Positions 49,126 to 60,512 of a stretch of DNA of 64,000 nucleotides are shown here, one piece after another (position 1 is the stretch's first letter; the number at the start of each line of letters is the position of its first letter). The DNA is from Istiophorus platypterus (lineage: Eukaryota > Chordata > Actinopteri > Istiophoriformes > Istiophoridae), in the NCBI GenBank assembly GCA_016859345.1, contig CM029131.1, positions 10,510,533 to 10,574,532 of the forward strand, written 5' to 3'. Under the pieces are notes generated by a model. The model was not told the DNA's origin. It was given only the letters and a program-made list of their open reading frames with translations, and ran no database searches. Both the position numbers and the translations under genes were made by a program.

Positions 49126-52062
49126 AACTTGACTAGACGTTTGTCTGTAATGCCTTGTTCTTGATACCATTCAACAGCTGTAAGATGGATGTTACTAATA
49201 AATTTTGTCATATTCTTTGTCATGTTGAAATGTTCAAATCAAGGCCCGTTGAGGTAAAGAAAATCCTCGTAGACCAGGATACACCAGCATCCGTCCCTGC
49301 ATTGTTTCATTGCCACCAGTGGATGGCAGTAAATATTAACACAGGCTCCCATCTGATTCCACTGCTGTTGAATGTGACCAGATCCTTTAACAAAGTTTCA
49401 ACCGCGTTTTCATTCATTTTGCGCGTGTTTTTAAATTTTTTTTTTTTTCCATATTCAGGAATCAGTTTCTGCTTTTATAGATTTAACAGCTGCAGCTTAG
49501 CCATGCATCTGCATCCTTGTGGATCTGGTGCATGTGGCTGTGTCTGACCCACTGATGCTTAACCCCCCCGATCATAAAGGCCAGTGCCAGTTGAGGGAGC
49601 AGACAGCAGTCAGCCTCCCCACCACCACACCTCACCTGGAGGGGACACAAGTGCAGCTACTCTCCACTGATGCATCTCCTACCCCCTCCCTTCCCTTCCC
49701 TCTTATCTTTTCCTATAGCCCCCCCTCTGTCTTTTCCACTTTCTCCCTTTTCCCTGCCCCTCCTAACCACTCTCCCCTTGGCATCAGTCTGTGTTATCCC
49801 CCTGCCCACTCGCTCACTCTCTCTCTCTCTCTCTCTTTTTTCCCCCTCTCTTCTCCATGTTCCCTCAGCAACAGCCACACCCTGGTGCTTGCAGCTCTGC
49901 ACTCGTCTCCTCTGCTTCCCCCCTTTTTCAGCAAAGCAGCCAAATATACTGCTGAGATTCCAGAGGCCCCTTTAACACCTGCTGTGGCGTCTCTCCGGAT
50001 TCATGTCAGTGCGCATCTCCGTGCATTTGTTACACATCTGCACTCCAAAGATGCTGCACGAAATTTTCACATAATCACGGTTTTTTTTTGGGGGGGGGGG
50101 TTCCTTCTCTGCACAGTGCAGCCACACAATCCCGTTGCGCCCACACTGCTGCACTTACGGTAGCTTAATTCGACGGGGAGGGGCCAGAGAACATACCGCT
50201 CTCATTGTCACCACAGCTCCCTTCACACACAAGGGTATTAGTGCCGCTCAGCAGCCCTAAACCTCCAGGTAAGAGCCGGAGCACTTTGTTTATCATTTAC
50301 GGCGCAAATCATGGCTTTTTGTTGAAAACGCCGCAATTTGCACAAATGTAGAGCTTCAGTCATTTTTATTTCATCACTTGCAGCTGTAAAAGTTTCTATA
50401 GAAAAGTAAAAGTGTGTATTTTTTCACTGCTGGCGTTGCTGTCCACTGATCCTCGGCGCGTCATGGTGCGATGTGGAGTTATGCGCACGGGTTCAGGGAC
50501 GTGGATAATGGCTCTGATGTGTCGAGACCCTCGACGGGGGCTCTGTAACTTCAGGTCGCTGGTCGGTGTGTTTATATGGCGTTAAAATTGGTGCATGTGC
50601 ACGCCGGGGGGGGGGGGGGGCGTTAAAACTGCGTTTTCATTTTGCGCCATTCGTCCCCGTCTTGCTGCGCCCCGGTGCGCCTCTCTCCGCCGCTGCAGCC
50701 TGCGCCTTTTGTTCTGGTCCACGCCTGCATGGTGCTGAAACCGCCCCCCCCCCAACCTCTGTCATCCACTGCAGCGCAGCGGACTCACCTTTTGGAGAAA
50801 AGCTGTGAATTACATTTTTTTAAAAGTGCAGGTGAATATGATTGTGATGATAAATTCATGTATCGTGGCTGAGGTCTTGCCATGACCATGCATTGTGGAT
50901 ATGGGAGTAGCCCAGCTGGTGCTTAGCATCCTCTCTGCCAGTTGCTCTGTTGCTCCTGCAGAAACTGCCTCAGGAACCACACTGCATCTTTAACACCCTC
51001 CATCTATTTACTGCAGTTTGGTTAAATTGATCAGAGGAAATTCTGCGCGGTGACGGCACGGGAGCCACCGAATGACCAAAGCCTGACAACCCCCCCCTCC
51101 CCAGCCTGGTGGCTCACAGTGGAGGATCTGTCAGGATGGGTTGTAACGTCATTTTTCTTACACAGTATATTAAGCCGCAGATTATGTCCAGGGAGCGTCC
51201 AGGCCCCCGTGAAGCGGTGGACCGTTCTGGGCCGGCCTCCTCCTGGCGTGGCCTCAGCCTTCTGCTGCCTGAGGAGAAACAGGAACCGTAGACTTCCCCA
51301 CGTCTAGATGTGAAGAGGGAGGGAGAATTAACGCTCACATGAAAACTCGCACCTGGGGTTTTTTTCTTCCTCTTTTTTTTTAATATTTGCACATTCCAGT
51401 CGCCTACTCATACGACCCTGAGCTACGGGAAAGAGATGGAACGAAAACAACATCTTCCCATGATGATGATGATGATGCTGGATTTCGAGTGGAATCTCAG
51501 CCAAGATGAAGGATTTTTTTTTTTTTTTTTCTCTGAAGCTTCAATCTTCACGGCGGCGTTCGTGCAGCTTTCATCTCGGTCTGAGGTTTTAGTGACCGGA
51601 GACTCGGGAATAGTTGAGCGTTGTACATGGTGTTTGTTTGTCCAGTCAGATCCTATTCGATCTCACAGTACAGGAATTAGTTTTACTGGCACGAGTCTAC
51701 ATGTGGACTTTTTTTTTTTACCATGGTGCAACTGCACATACAGTGTATTCACAAATATTCATACATAATTCAGTGTGGCTGCAAAGTGGGGGAACTTCTT
51801 TTGGGGGGGGGGGGTTGCAAAGTGCATTAGGAGAACATGTCCAAGCTGTATCAGGTTTCACCTAATTCTCCTGGGAGGACAAGCCTCTGTTGGGCCAGAT
51901 TGGGCTGAGTCTAATCACTGGTGGGGTAATTGAAATGACCTTAATAACGACACAACAGGTTGGGTCTGCGTGTGCGTGTTTGCTCGCCTAAGCTATGAGG
52001 AAAAAAAAAAAGACTTATTTAAATCTCAAATTTAACTGTAGTGTACTCACCATGTGAATTAT
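49126..52062. other. Intergenic downstream of acadl, no gene seen
   Basis: Contains a C/T-rich low-complexity tract (49660-49930) including CT repeats at 49816-49838, G-runs near 50090 and 50607, a (GAT)n run at 51460-51478 and homopolymers. Frames crossing the pyrimidine tract are low-complexity. Confidence 0.4.
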
Positions 52063-52066
52063 ATGT

Positions 52067-52097
<31 letters not shown>

Positions 52098-52145
52098 AGT
52101 GTGTGTGTTTGTGTGTGTTTGTCTGCTGTGTGTGTGTGTGAGTGT

Positions 52146-52180
<35 letters not shown>

Positions 52181-52303
52181 AGTGTGTGTGTTTGTGTGTG
52201 TGTGTGTGTGAGTGTGTGTGTTTGTGTGTGTGTGTGTGTGTGAGTGTGTGTGTTTGTGTGTGTGTGTGTGAGTGTGTGTGTTTGTGTGTGTGTGTGTGAG
52301 TGT

Positions 52304-52335
<32 letters not shown>

Positions 52336-52399
52336 GAGTGTGTGTGTTTGTGTGTGTGTGTGTATGTGTGTGTGTGTTTGTGTGTGTGTGTGTGAGTGT

Positions 52400-52438
<39 letters not shown>

Positions 52439-52441
52439 TGT

Positions 52442-52473
<32 letters not shown>

Positions 52474-52543
52474 GAGTGTGTGTGATCGTGTGTGTGTGTG
52501 TGTGAGTGTGTGTGTTTGTGTGTGTGTGTGTGTGTGTGAGTGT

Positions 52544-52603
<60 letters not shown>

Positions 52604-52609
52604 GAGTGT

Positions 52610-52641
<32 letters not shown>

Positions 52642-52703
52642 GAGTGTGTGTGTTTGTGTGTGTGTGTGTTTTTGTCTGTGTTTGTGTGTGTGTGTGTGAG
52701 TGT

Positions 52704-52735
<32 letters not shown>

Positions 52736-52769
52736 GAGTGTGTGTGTTTGTGTGTGTGTGTGTGAGTGT

Positions 52770-52801
<32 letters not shown>

Positions 52802-52807
52802 GAGTGT

Positions 52808-52850
<43 letters not shown>

Positions 52851-53027
52851 TGTGTGTGTTTGTGTGTGTGTGTGTGAGTGTGTGTGTTTTTGTTTGTTTG
52901 TGTGTTTGTGTTTGTGTGTGTGTGTGTGTGAGTGTGTGTGTTTGTGTGTGTGTGTGTGTGTGAGTGTGTGTGTTTGTGTGTGTGTGTGTGTGTGAGTGTG
53001 TGTGTTTGTGTGTGTGTGTGTGAGTGT

Positions 53028-53062
<35 letters not shown>

Positions 53063-53347
53063 AGTGTGTGTGTTTGTGTGTGTGTGTGTGTGTGAGTGTG
53101 TGTGTTTGTGTGTGTGTGTGTGTGAGTGTGTGTGTTTGTGTGTGTGTGTGTGTGTGTGAGTGTGTGTGTTTGTGTGTGTTTGTGTGTGTGTGAGTGTGTG
53201 TGTTTGTGTGTGTGTGTGTGTGTGAGTGTGTGTGTTTGTGTGTGTGTGTGTGAGTGTGTGTGTTTGTGTGTGTGTGTTAGTGAGTGTGTGTGTTTGTGTG
53301 TGTGTGTGTGAGTGTGTGTGAGTGTGAATGTGTGAATGTGTGAGTGT

Positions 53348-53390
<43 letters not shown>

Positions 53391-53523
53391 TGTGTGTGTT
53401 TGTGTGTGTGTGTGTGAGTGTGTGTGTTTGTTTGTGTGTGTGTGTGAGTGTGTGTGTTTGTGTGTGTGTGTGTGTGTGAGTGTGTGTGTTTGTGTGTGTT
53501 TGTGTGTGTGTGTGTGTGAGTGT

Positions 53524-53554
<31 letters not shown>

Positions 53555-53827
53555 AGTGTGTGTGTTTGTGTGTGTGTGTGTGTGAGTGTGTGAGCGTGTG
53601 TGTGTGAGTGTGAGTGTGTGTGTTTGTGTGTGTACGTGTGTGTGTGAGTGTGTGTTTTTGTGTGTGTGTGAGTGTGTATGTGTGTGTGTGAGCGTCTATG
53701 TGTGTGTGTGAGTGTGTGTGTTTGTGTGTGTGTGTGTGAGTGTGTGTGTTTGTGTGTGTGTGTGTGAGTGTGTGTGTTTGTGTGTGTGTGTGTGAGTGTG
53801 TGTGTTTGTGTGTGTGTGTGTGAGTGT

Positions 53828-53866
<39 letters not shown>

Positions 53867-53869
53867 TGT

Positions 53870-53929
<60 letters not shown>

Positions 53930-53961
53930 GTGTGTGAGCGTGTGTGTGTGTGTGTGAGTGT

Positions 53962-53993
<32 letters not shown>

Positions 53994-54181
53994 GAGTGTG
54001 TGTGTTTGTGTTTGTGTGTGTGTGTGTGTGTTTGCCAGTGTGAGTGTGTGTGTGAGTGTGTGTGTTTGTGTGTGTGTGTGTGTGTGTGAGTGTGTGTGTT
54101 TGTGTGTGTGTGTGTGTGTGAGTGTGTGTGTTTGTGTGTGTGTGTGTGAGTGTGTGTGCGTGTGTGTGTGAGTGTGAGTGT

Positions 54182-54224
<43 letters not shown>

Positions 54225-54227
54225 TGT

Positions 54228-54259
<32 letters not shown>

Positions 54260-54299
54260 GAGTGTGTGTGTTTGTGTGTGTGTGTGTGTGTGTGAGTGT

Positions 54300-54365
<66 letters not shown>

Positions 54366-54403
54366 GTGTGTGTGTTTGTGTGTGTGTGTGTGAGTGTGTG
54401 TGT
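52063..54403. repeat. Giant GT-based minisatellite (2.3 kb)
   Basis: A nearly uninterrupted GT array with a regular superstructure. A core reading GAGTGTGTGTGTTTGTGTG recurs several dozen times, separated by variable (GT)n tracts, so each unit is roughly 24-46 bases. A few units carry GC, AT, TTTT, TCTG or CCAG variants, with variant-rich stretches near 52660-52690, 52890-52915, 53590-53710 and 54030. Because TG/CA repeats lack stops, all minus-strand frames stay open; no protein is implied. Confidence 0.98.
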
Positions 54404-56905
54404 TTAAGTGGCAAATTAACAGATGATGAAAAGGTTGGCCACTTGTGAAAATCCTGCTCAAGGCCTCTTTGGAGGACAGTGGCTTTTAAAAGGCCATTCA
54501 GGCTTTCTCCACATGCATTCATAAGCCTGTTCTCTCTCGTTGCGTGTTCGGAGTAATATCTAACAGCTGATTTTTTTTTTTTTTTTTGATATGAAAGCAG
54601 AAGAGCATTCTCCACAGAGGGTGGATGGACGTTTAGTCTTAGCTAAGGTGTCAGAAATCTTAAGCAGAGCCCGACCATTTGTTGTGCAGCACCACATTCA
54701 GGCAGCGCGTGCAATCTGCGTCCCAGATGTGGTCGAAAACAGCTGTTAGAAGGAGGCCCTGTGCGTCTTAATTGAGCGTGAGATATCGACAGCACCACCA
54801 GCTACATGTACTATACTAGAAGGCCCCCCCCCCGTCGAGGACGCGGGGAGTCTATGAACCTCGTTGAAAGCTGTTTATCTGTCGCCGAGGTCCGTCCCGT
54901 GACCTCTCGGAGGCACGGCGGTCACCCCCGACCACTCCTCCTCCCCAGCCGCCCTCGGACCGGGGCTCCGTCCACGGTCGACTGACGGCCGGTCTCCCAA
55001 ACGAGCCCTGACAGCCAGTGTCGCATTCCATTCCTCACGGACGCTGCCTTTCGACAGAGAGGACACTCATGCTCGCGCTCACGCGGGGGCGGCTCCCTCG
55101 GACGCCGGCATCCATGACCTGCTCCCGCTTCTTATTTCTATGTGCCGCGGCCACGCCGGCTAATCCGTGTGGTCGGCGCGATAATGGCAGGGCTGCGCAC
55201 ACGAGGCAGGAGAAGAACGAAGGCTGGGGGGGGGGCAGAAGTTTATTTCTGAGAGACAAAGAACAGGCCCCGGCTCTGCACAGGTCGACTTGGCTCGAGC
55301 GCGGCGGATCCAGTCCGCGCTGATCCGTGTGCCTCCGAAGTTATTTCCCTCCTCTGGAGAGCGATCTTTATTTAGATCAGTTTCTGCGGGCGAGAGCCCG
55401 ACGATGCATTCCAAGCAAAAACAAAAAAAAAAAAAGTTCTGTATGTTCACACGGAGCTATAACAGGAAGTTTATGTGTCTCCGTCTTGGTGGCATTATGA
55501 CATACAGCCCTGATGTTTGGGGTTTCACGCCCCTAATTGGCGCAAAAGAATGCGGGCAACTGGGCTGTTGACATACTCTAGATAACATGATGGCGGTGTC
55601 TGCTGCTGTATGTAGCCAGCTTGTTCCTGCATCTGTTTCACTGTCAGCAGAGCCCTAAAACTGCGGCTGGATTTTGAAGGAAATGTCAATTATTTACATT
55701 TTTATTAACAGGAAACAAGGAACGAATGTGTATTTTCGGGGGGGGGGGCTCAGGGTTCTTTCAGAAGGCAGCAGTGCAGGATTCATTTTGAAGGAATCTG
55801 GAGGCCGCTCCAAACGATGACAGTTTTCAGTCCACGGACAAGATGTGGGCTGCAGAACGGCTGGGGTTCATCCTGCGCTGTTTGCTAACATCTTTAAACA
55901 ATCTCACGTCCAATTTTCTTTCCGTTAAGCACAGAAGTTCTTGAAAATGCATGAGGGGAAATTCTGCGATGTGCAGGTTTGTTTTTCGTTTTTTTAATTT
56001 CACTTGTCCATCAAAGCCAGTGGTATTTTTAAAACTTAATAGCAGCTTGAACGCACCAGGAGCTGCTGCAGTCATATGTGAGGCTACTCGTCTCTGGGTT
56101 TCTCGGACTCCGACCCGGGCCAGCGGCGGCGGCGGCGGGGAGAAACCGCTAATGGGCCCTAGCGTCTTCCCGAGCGGGGCCGGGGACCCTCCTGCTAGCC
56201 TAGCGTAGCGGCAGACGCTTCGTAGCGCCGGGCCTTTATGGCTTCCAGATGTTCAAGCTAAACAGCTAGATTGTTTTCTCCCCGTCCCTTTTTTTTTTTT
56301 TTTGCCAACAGCCGACTGGCAGCGGTTGAAGGCTAATACAGTGGGTGAAGTGTGCTGAAGGAATGAATGAGCTTCATTGTTGAACCTCCACATATTGTTC
56401 TAACACACAGACTCAATATCAGGTTTCTCCGTGCTTTTATGAACAAATTTGTTTTGTTTTTTGGGGGGGGGGGTCTCAATTGCCTCTTAGTGCGAGGGTG
56501 TTTTTGAGCTGATCCATTAGCAGGACCAAGATCACAAAGTAATATAATGGAAATACGTCTCAAAGGATTCAGTGTAATTTGCTTTTTTGGAGCCTGAAGC
56601 TCCTTAAACTAAACCAGAGCGTCTCTTAACTGCGTTAGTTTCTTCGAGCACATGTGGATGCTCATAAGTGTCCATCTCTGTGCCTGAGCGCATCTGCTTG
56701 TAAAAGGCATATTTCAGATGAATGGACCCCCACCTCCCCTCCGACCCCCCCACCCCGATTCATAGGAGCTTCACACACAGCAGCTCTGTAAAGCCAGTGT
56801 GAAACGTAGAAGCAGATGTACGGCGTGAATGCGCCGATGGTACATCACGTTCCTGTGGGTCTGGGTTTTTTAACCGGACGGCAGGAACGCGGCAGCTGAC
56901 TTTGA

Positions 56906-56936
<31 letters not shown>

Positions 56937-56944
56937 TGTGTGTG
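56906..56944. repeat. (GT)n microsatellite
   Basis: About 39 bases of GT with one TTT variant. Confidence 0.9.
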
Positions 56945-57124
56945 TAGCCGACCTGCTGGCCGGCCTCCAAGGAGGGGTTTTTAACGGCGACCGCCACTGA
57001 GGGTCTCTGAATGGGGGCTTACAGGAAAACCCAGCATCCCCTCGCAGACATGCAACAGGATGTAATAAAGGCCAAATCCACCGGGGAACACTTGGGCTTT
57101 TTGAAGAACTGTTTGACAGTTTTG

Positions 57125-57295
57125 ATGATAGATTAATCGTCCGGGTCACTTTTTGGAGCCAGAGATTAAAGTTGCAGTTTCTTTCGTTCGAGGATTTGCT
57201 ACTTTCGACATCACTTTTGGCTCTGAGATAAGTACGATGGGCATTTTTCGCAATTTTCAGAAGTATAGAGATTAATCAAGCAAAGCAATATTCAT
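57125..57295 (+). repeat. ATTAATCG-family repeat, inner part
   Basis: Shows GATTAATCGTCCGGGTCAC, GAGGATTTGCTACTTTC, TTTTGGCTCTGAGATAAG, GATGGGCATTTTTCGCAATT and AGAGATTAATCAAGC, the inner and terminal wording of the same fish repeat. Confidence 0.65.
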
Positions 57296-57636
57296 ATGAA
57301 TCTAGAGTGAACATAATCTTAAATGCCCAAAGCTAAATAAATGCTTCCTGCGTCCTCATACTTTATTGCGTCTCTTTCACAAGTCTCCTCCTGCCCCGGA
57401 CCGTCTCTGTTGTTTTTGAAGTGTTGACTGTTCCCTACTGCCCCAGTGGGACCCTCAAGGGCCCCCCTCACCACGGCAACCCCTGCCATGGAAACCGGCC
57501 CCTCAAAGGAATGACCCTTCAGAGTACCAGTGTGTGGACCCTCTGTGTTGCTCTGCCTCCCTCTGTAGTAGGAGGAACCAGACGGGTACCCAGAAAAAGG
57601 CGCTGACACATTTTCGCTTCTCTGTTCTCTGTCTTG

Positions 57637-57830
57637 TTTCCTTTCCTTGCTCTTGTTTTCTTTTCCTTTCCTTTCCTCTCCCTTCCTCTCCTTTCCTCTC
57701 CTTTCCCTTCCTTCCTCTCCCTTCCTATCCCTTCCTCTCCTTCCCCTTTCCTTTCCTTTCCTCTCCCTTCCTCTCCTTTCCTTTCCCTTCCTATCCCTTC
57801 CTCTCCTTTCCTCTCCTTTCCCTTTCAACC
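57637..57830. repeat. Polypyrimidine (CCTTT/CCTCT)n array
   Basis: About 190 bases almost purely C and T on the + strand, built of CCTTTCCTCTCC-like units with variants CCCTTCCTATCC. On the minus strand it yields a K/R/E/G-rich nonsense frame. Confidence 0.95.
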
Positions 57831-60244
57831 TGGGCTTTTCCTGATTAGTCCAGCACCTTTGACCCTTCTGCACACCTCACTCCTCCAGTCCATGTTACCA
57901 TGAAGATCGTTGTCTATTTGGAGCCTTGTCTCCCTTATACAGTCATCAGAGGGTTGGACGAGGGACTAAGAATGGAAAACTGCTGCTTGTTTGCCTTTGC
58001 CCCTTTTAAATCCATGTATCCCGGCCACTCGGAGCATTCAAGGGACCCGACTGCGTGGATTCAATGGCAGAAACAGACTCGATGCACACGTATGACCAGG
58101 GCATGTAACCGAGGGGCCGTCTCCCAGAAGGGGGGGGACTCCGTTGCCTCAGGTCACTCCGTTGCCTCAGGTCACCTCATTAAATCCAGGAGAATAAATC
58201 CTGGCAGAGAAGGGGGCCATTAGCTTTATTTCGGCGCATCACCAGATGTTTTTGCGAACGGCCTCCGGGGAAGGAGAGTGTTGTTCTCGTCACACAATGA
58301 GATCCGTGACAGGGGTTTTTTTTTTTTTCCTTTTTTCTCCGGGAGAGATTTGTTTCCCTGGGTGCCGCTGACCCGGCATGGCCGGTCTTTTTTAACGTTG
58401 ACAATGGCCGGTGATAAAGTGGGAGATGAAGTGGGGAACTTGAGCTCAGGGGCCCAGTGGCTTGAAATTCGGTGCCAACCTCAGCAGACTGGATGCAGAT
58501 GTACAAGCATAAAGCAGGTTGTTATTGCACCAAGACACAGAGCATTTTAGTTGTCAGATTTAGGTTTTTCGTTGGCTACACACATTAGTTATAGCATTTA
58601 TTATTAAGCACATATAAAATCTGATGGGTTTACTCAGCATTTCTGAGGTAAAAAGTATACGTGGATTGTTTGGAGTAAACGTTTTACTGGGGATGAAATG
58701 GAATAAATTAGTTTAGCTCGCAGTAAATTGAGAGTAATAATGTTGAGCTGCCTTAAAAGGGCTACATGAGCGCAGCCATTTATTACAGTGGTAACTCACT
58801 TGGCAGCTTCATCACAAAACAGAGTGTTTTTAATGAAAAGCCATTAATGCAATGTGCAAAGTATGTACTTTTTTTTTTTTAATATTGAGGAACTTCATAA
58901 TTCAGAGTTAAAGTTGCTTATAAACATGCAAAAGCTTTAAGAAGTTACTTTCTGGTGTTATTATTTGAGTCATGCCATCATGATGCCATCAGCCTCCATA
59001 TGGCCAGTGTTTCATGTCCCGTGTCTGTGGTCCACAGCTTCACATCCAGTGGTCATTTAAATGTAGCTTTAGTCGGATCCGCAGCGAATCCCGGTGCTGG
59101 CCTCTTAGGGGCAGCGAACCCGTCGCCTCGCGCTTCACCCCTGCGTCCCGGCCGCCCGTCGCCTGAGTCTGGTCCGTAAACGGAGGCGGGCGCTCAGCGT
59201 CCGTGCACGATGACACAACGCTGGTTGTGCATCTTCCCCTGCCTCCGCCGTTTCCTTTTGTTTTCCCTCGCGCATACATGACATTCAACAGACTCACTGC
59301 GAGTCATTTCCTCTGTCAGGTAAGAAAACCACGAAGCGTAAACTCGCGGTTGGGGGATTTTATTTATATATTTTGAAAGCAATGGGTGTGTGTGAGAGAG
59401 AGAGAGAGACAGGCTCTACAGCACACACGGCTCATTGTTGATACCAGCATGTTTTGGCGACGGCGGAGCTCGGGTCCGAACGTTACAGAGGTGAACTTGT
59501 CTCGATGTTATCTCTGTCGCTGTCATGTCTACGGGAGCCTGGCGGCCGCCTCCCGCCGCCGTCTGTGCAGGCTTCTGCTTGCGTCCCATCACTTTTAGGT
59601 TTTTGCACGCCGCCCTTCAGCGTTCTGCAAAACAAAAAAAAAAACAAAACACAGAAATACATATAGAGGAAAGCGTAGCAAAAAATAACCGAGCGGCATA
59701 TTCGCAGTGAGAGGGAGCCTGTAATTAGCTGTTTCTTTTGCAAAATCATGACTGTGTGAAGCCACCAGCCTTTCCCACTTCCTTTGTCTGCACACCGCAG
59801 GTCGCCAATTATTGATTTGTGTCCGTCCCTCGGCTCACCTATCCCGCGTGGGGAGGCAGGGGGAGAGGGAGCCGCCCCCCCAGCCTCTTGAATCTGCATG
59901 CCCATATTCCAACTGCTAATCTCCCGGCCATCTGCTTTCTGCTTCCTGGAGAGGCTGCGCTTGATGCCTCCCTGGCCGCGGCCGCTAGGGTTGTGAGGGA
60001 GGAAAATCCCCGAGCTCCTTGGGCCCCCGAGGGGCTGCCGGGGTGATCGCCGCCTTTGCACCCCTGAATCAAGACCCGCTGCCACCCCCCGCCCCCCTTT
60101 CAGCCCCTTTTTTTCCTCTCCCCCCACCCCTCTTTCTTTCTTCACACAGGGGTCATCCGATGAAAGAATCCTAAGGAAGTTACCTCCTCTGTCCAGGGGC
60201 AATGGACCTTAACATAATAGACCTCATTTTGTGAATAACCCCCC
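57831..60244. other. Intergenic, no gene seen
   Basis: Contains an 18-bp perfect tandem duplication (58138-58173), AT-rich DNA (58550-58950), a CpG-rich patch (59080-59240) and a GA repeat (59391-59410). The stretch 59850-60070 is unique and GC-rich. No gene could be supported. Confidence 0.35.
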
Positions 60245-60265
60245 CCCACACACACACACACACAC
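60245..60265. repeat. (CA)n microsatellite
   Basis: Short CA array after a C run. Confidence 0.85.
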
Positions 60266-60465
60266 GTCGAAAAAGGCTCCACGGCAGACGAGTTCATCAC
60301 TGCCGCTCGGAAACGGCCGCTACCCTGAGCCGATCAAATGAAGCAAACGTGATTTACGTGCTCCTTCGGAATAGTGGGAGTTTGGCTCCCACTCGTTTTA
60401 GTGGGAGCCCTTGTTATTCCTTTGTTTTTTTTTTCTTTTCTTTTTGAGTGGCTTCACCTCAACTG

Positions 60466-60479
60466 GTGTGTGTGTGTAT

Positions 60480-60510
<31 letters not shown>
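60466..60510. repeat. (GT)n microsatellite
   Basis: About 45 bases of GT with one TATGAG interruption. Confidence 0.9.

Positions 60511-60512
<2 letters not shown>

Larger units (their letters stand above)
54404..57636. other. Intergenic, no gene seen
   Basis: Includes unique CpG-rich patches at 54860-55330 and 56090-56240, a GT microsatellite (56906-56944), G-runs near 55740 and 56463, and an ATTAATCG-family repeat (57125-57295). No coding frame is convincing. Confidence 0.35.

Noticed and set aside
49519..50163. 214-codon plus-strand frame after acadl
   Set aside because: Mostly Ser/Pro/Leu from a C/T-rich low-complexity tract; no splice context, no family resemblance.
52063..54403. Regular repeats with variable spacers resembling a CRISPR array
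   Set aside because: Repeats and spacers are all GT dinucleotide sequence in a vertebrate-type genome, with no unique spacers or cas genes.
52015..54615. 866-codon minus-strand frame rich in His and Thr, plus a shorter one at 53277-54461
   Set aside because: It is the translation of the GT/CA minisatellite. CA repeats contain no stop codons, so length carries no evidence of a gene; all frames across the array behave the same.
57319..57873. 184-codon minus-strand frame rich in Lys, Arg, Glu, Gly
   Set aside because: Produced by the polypyrimidine array.
59483..60202. 239-codon minus-strand frame
   Set aside because: No recognisable domain and biased composition; the underlying DNA looks like unique non-coding sequence.
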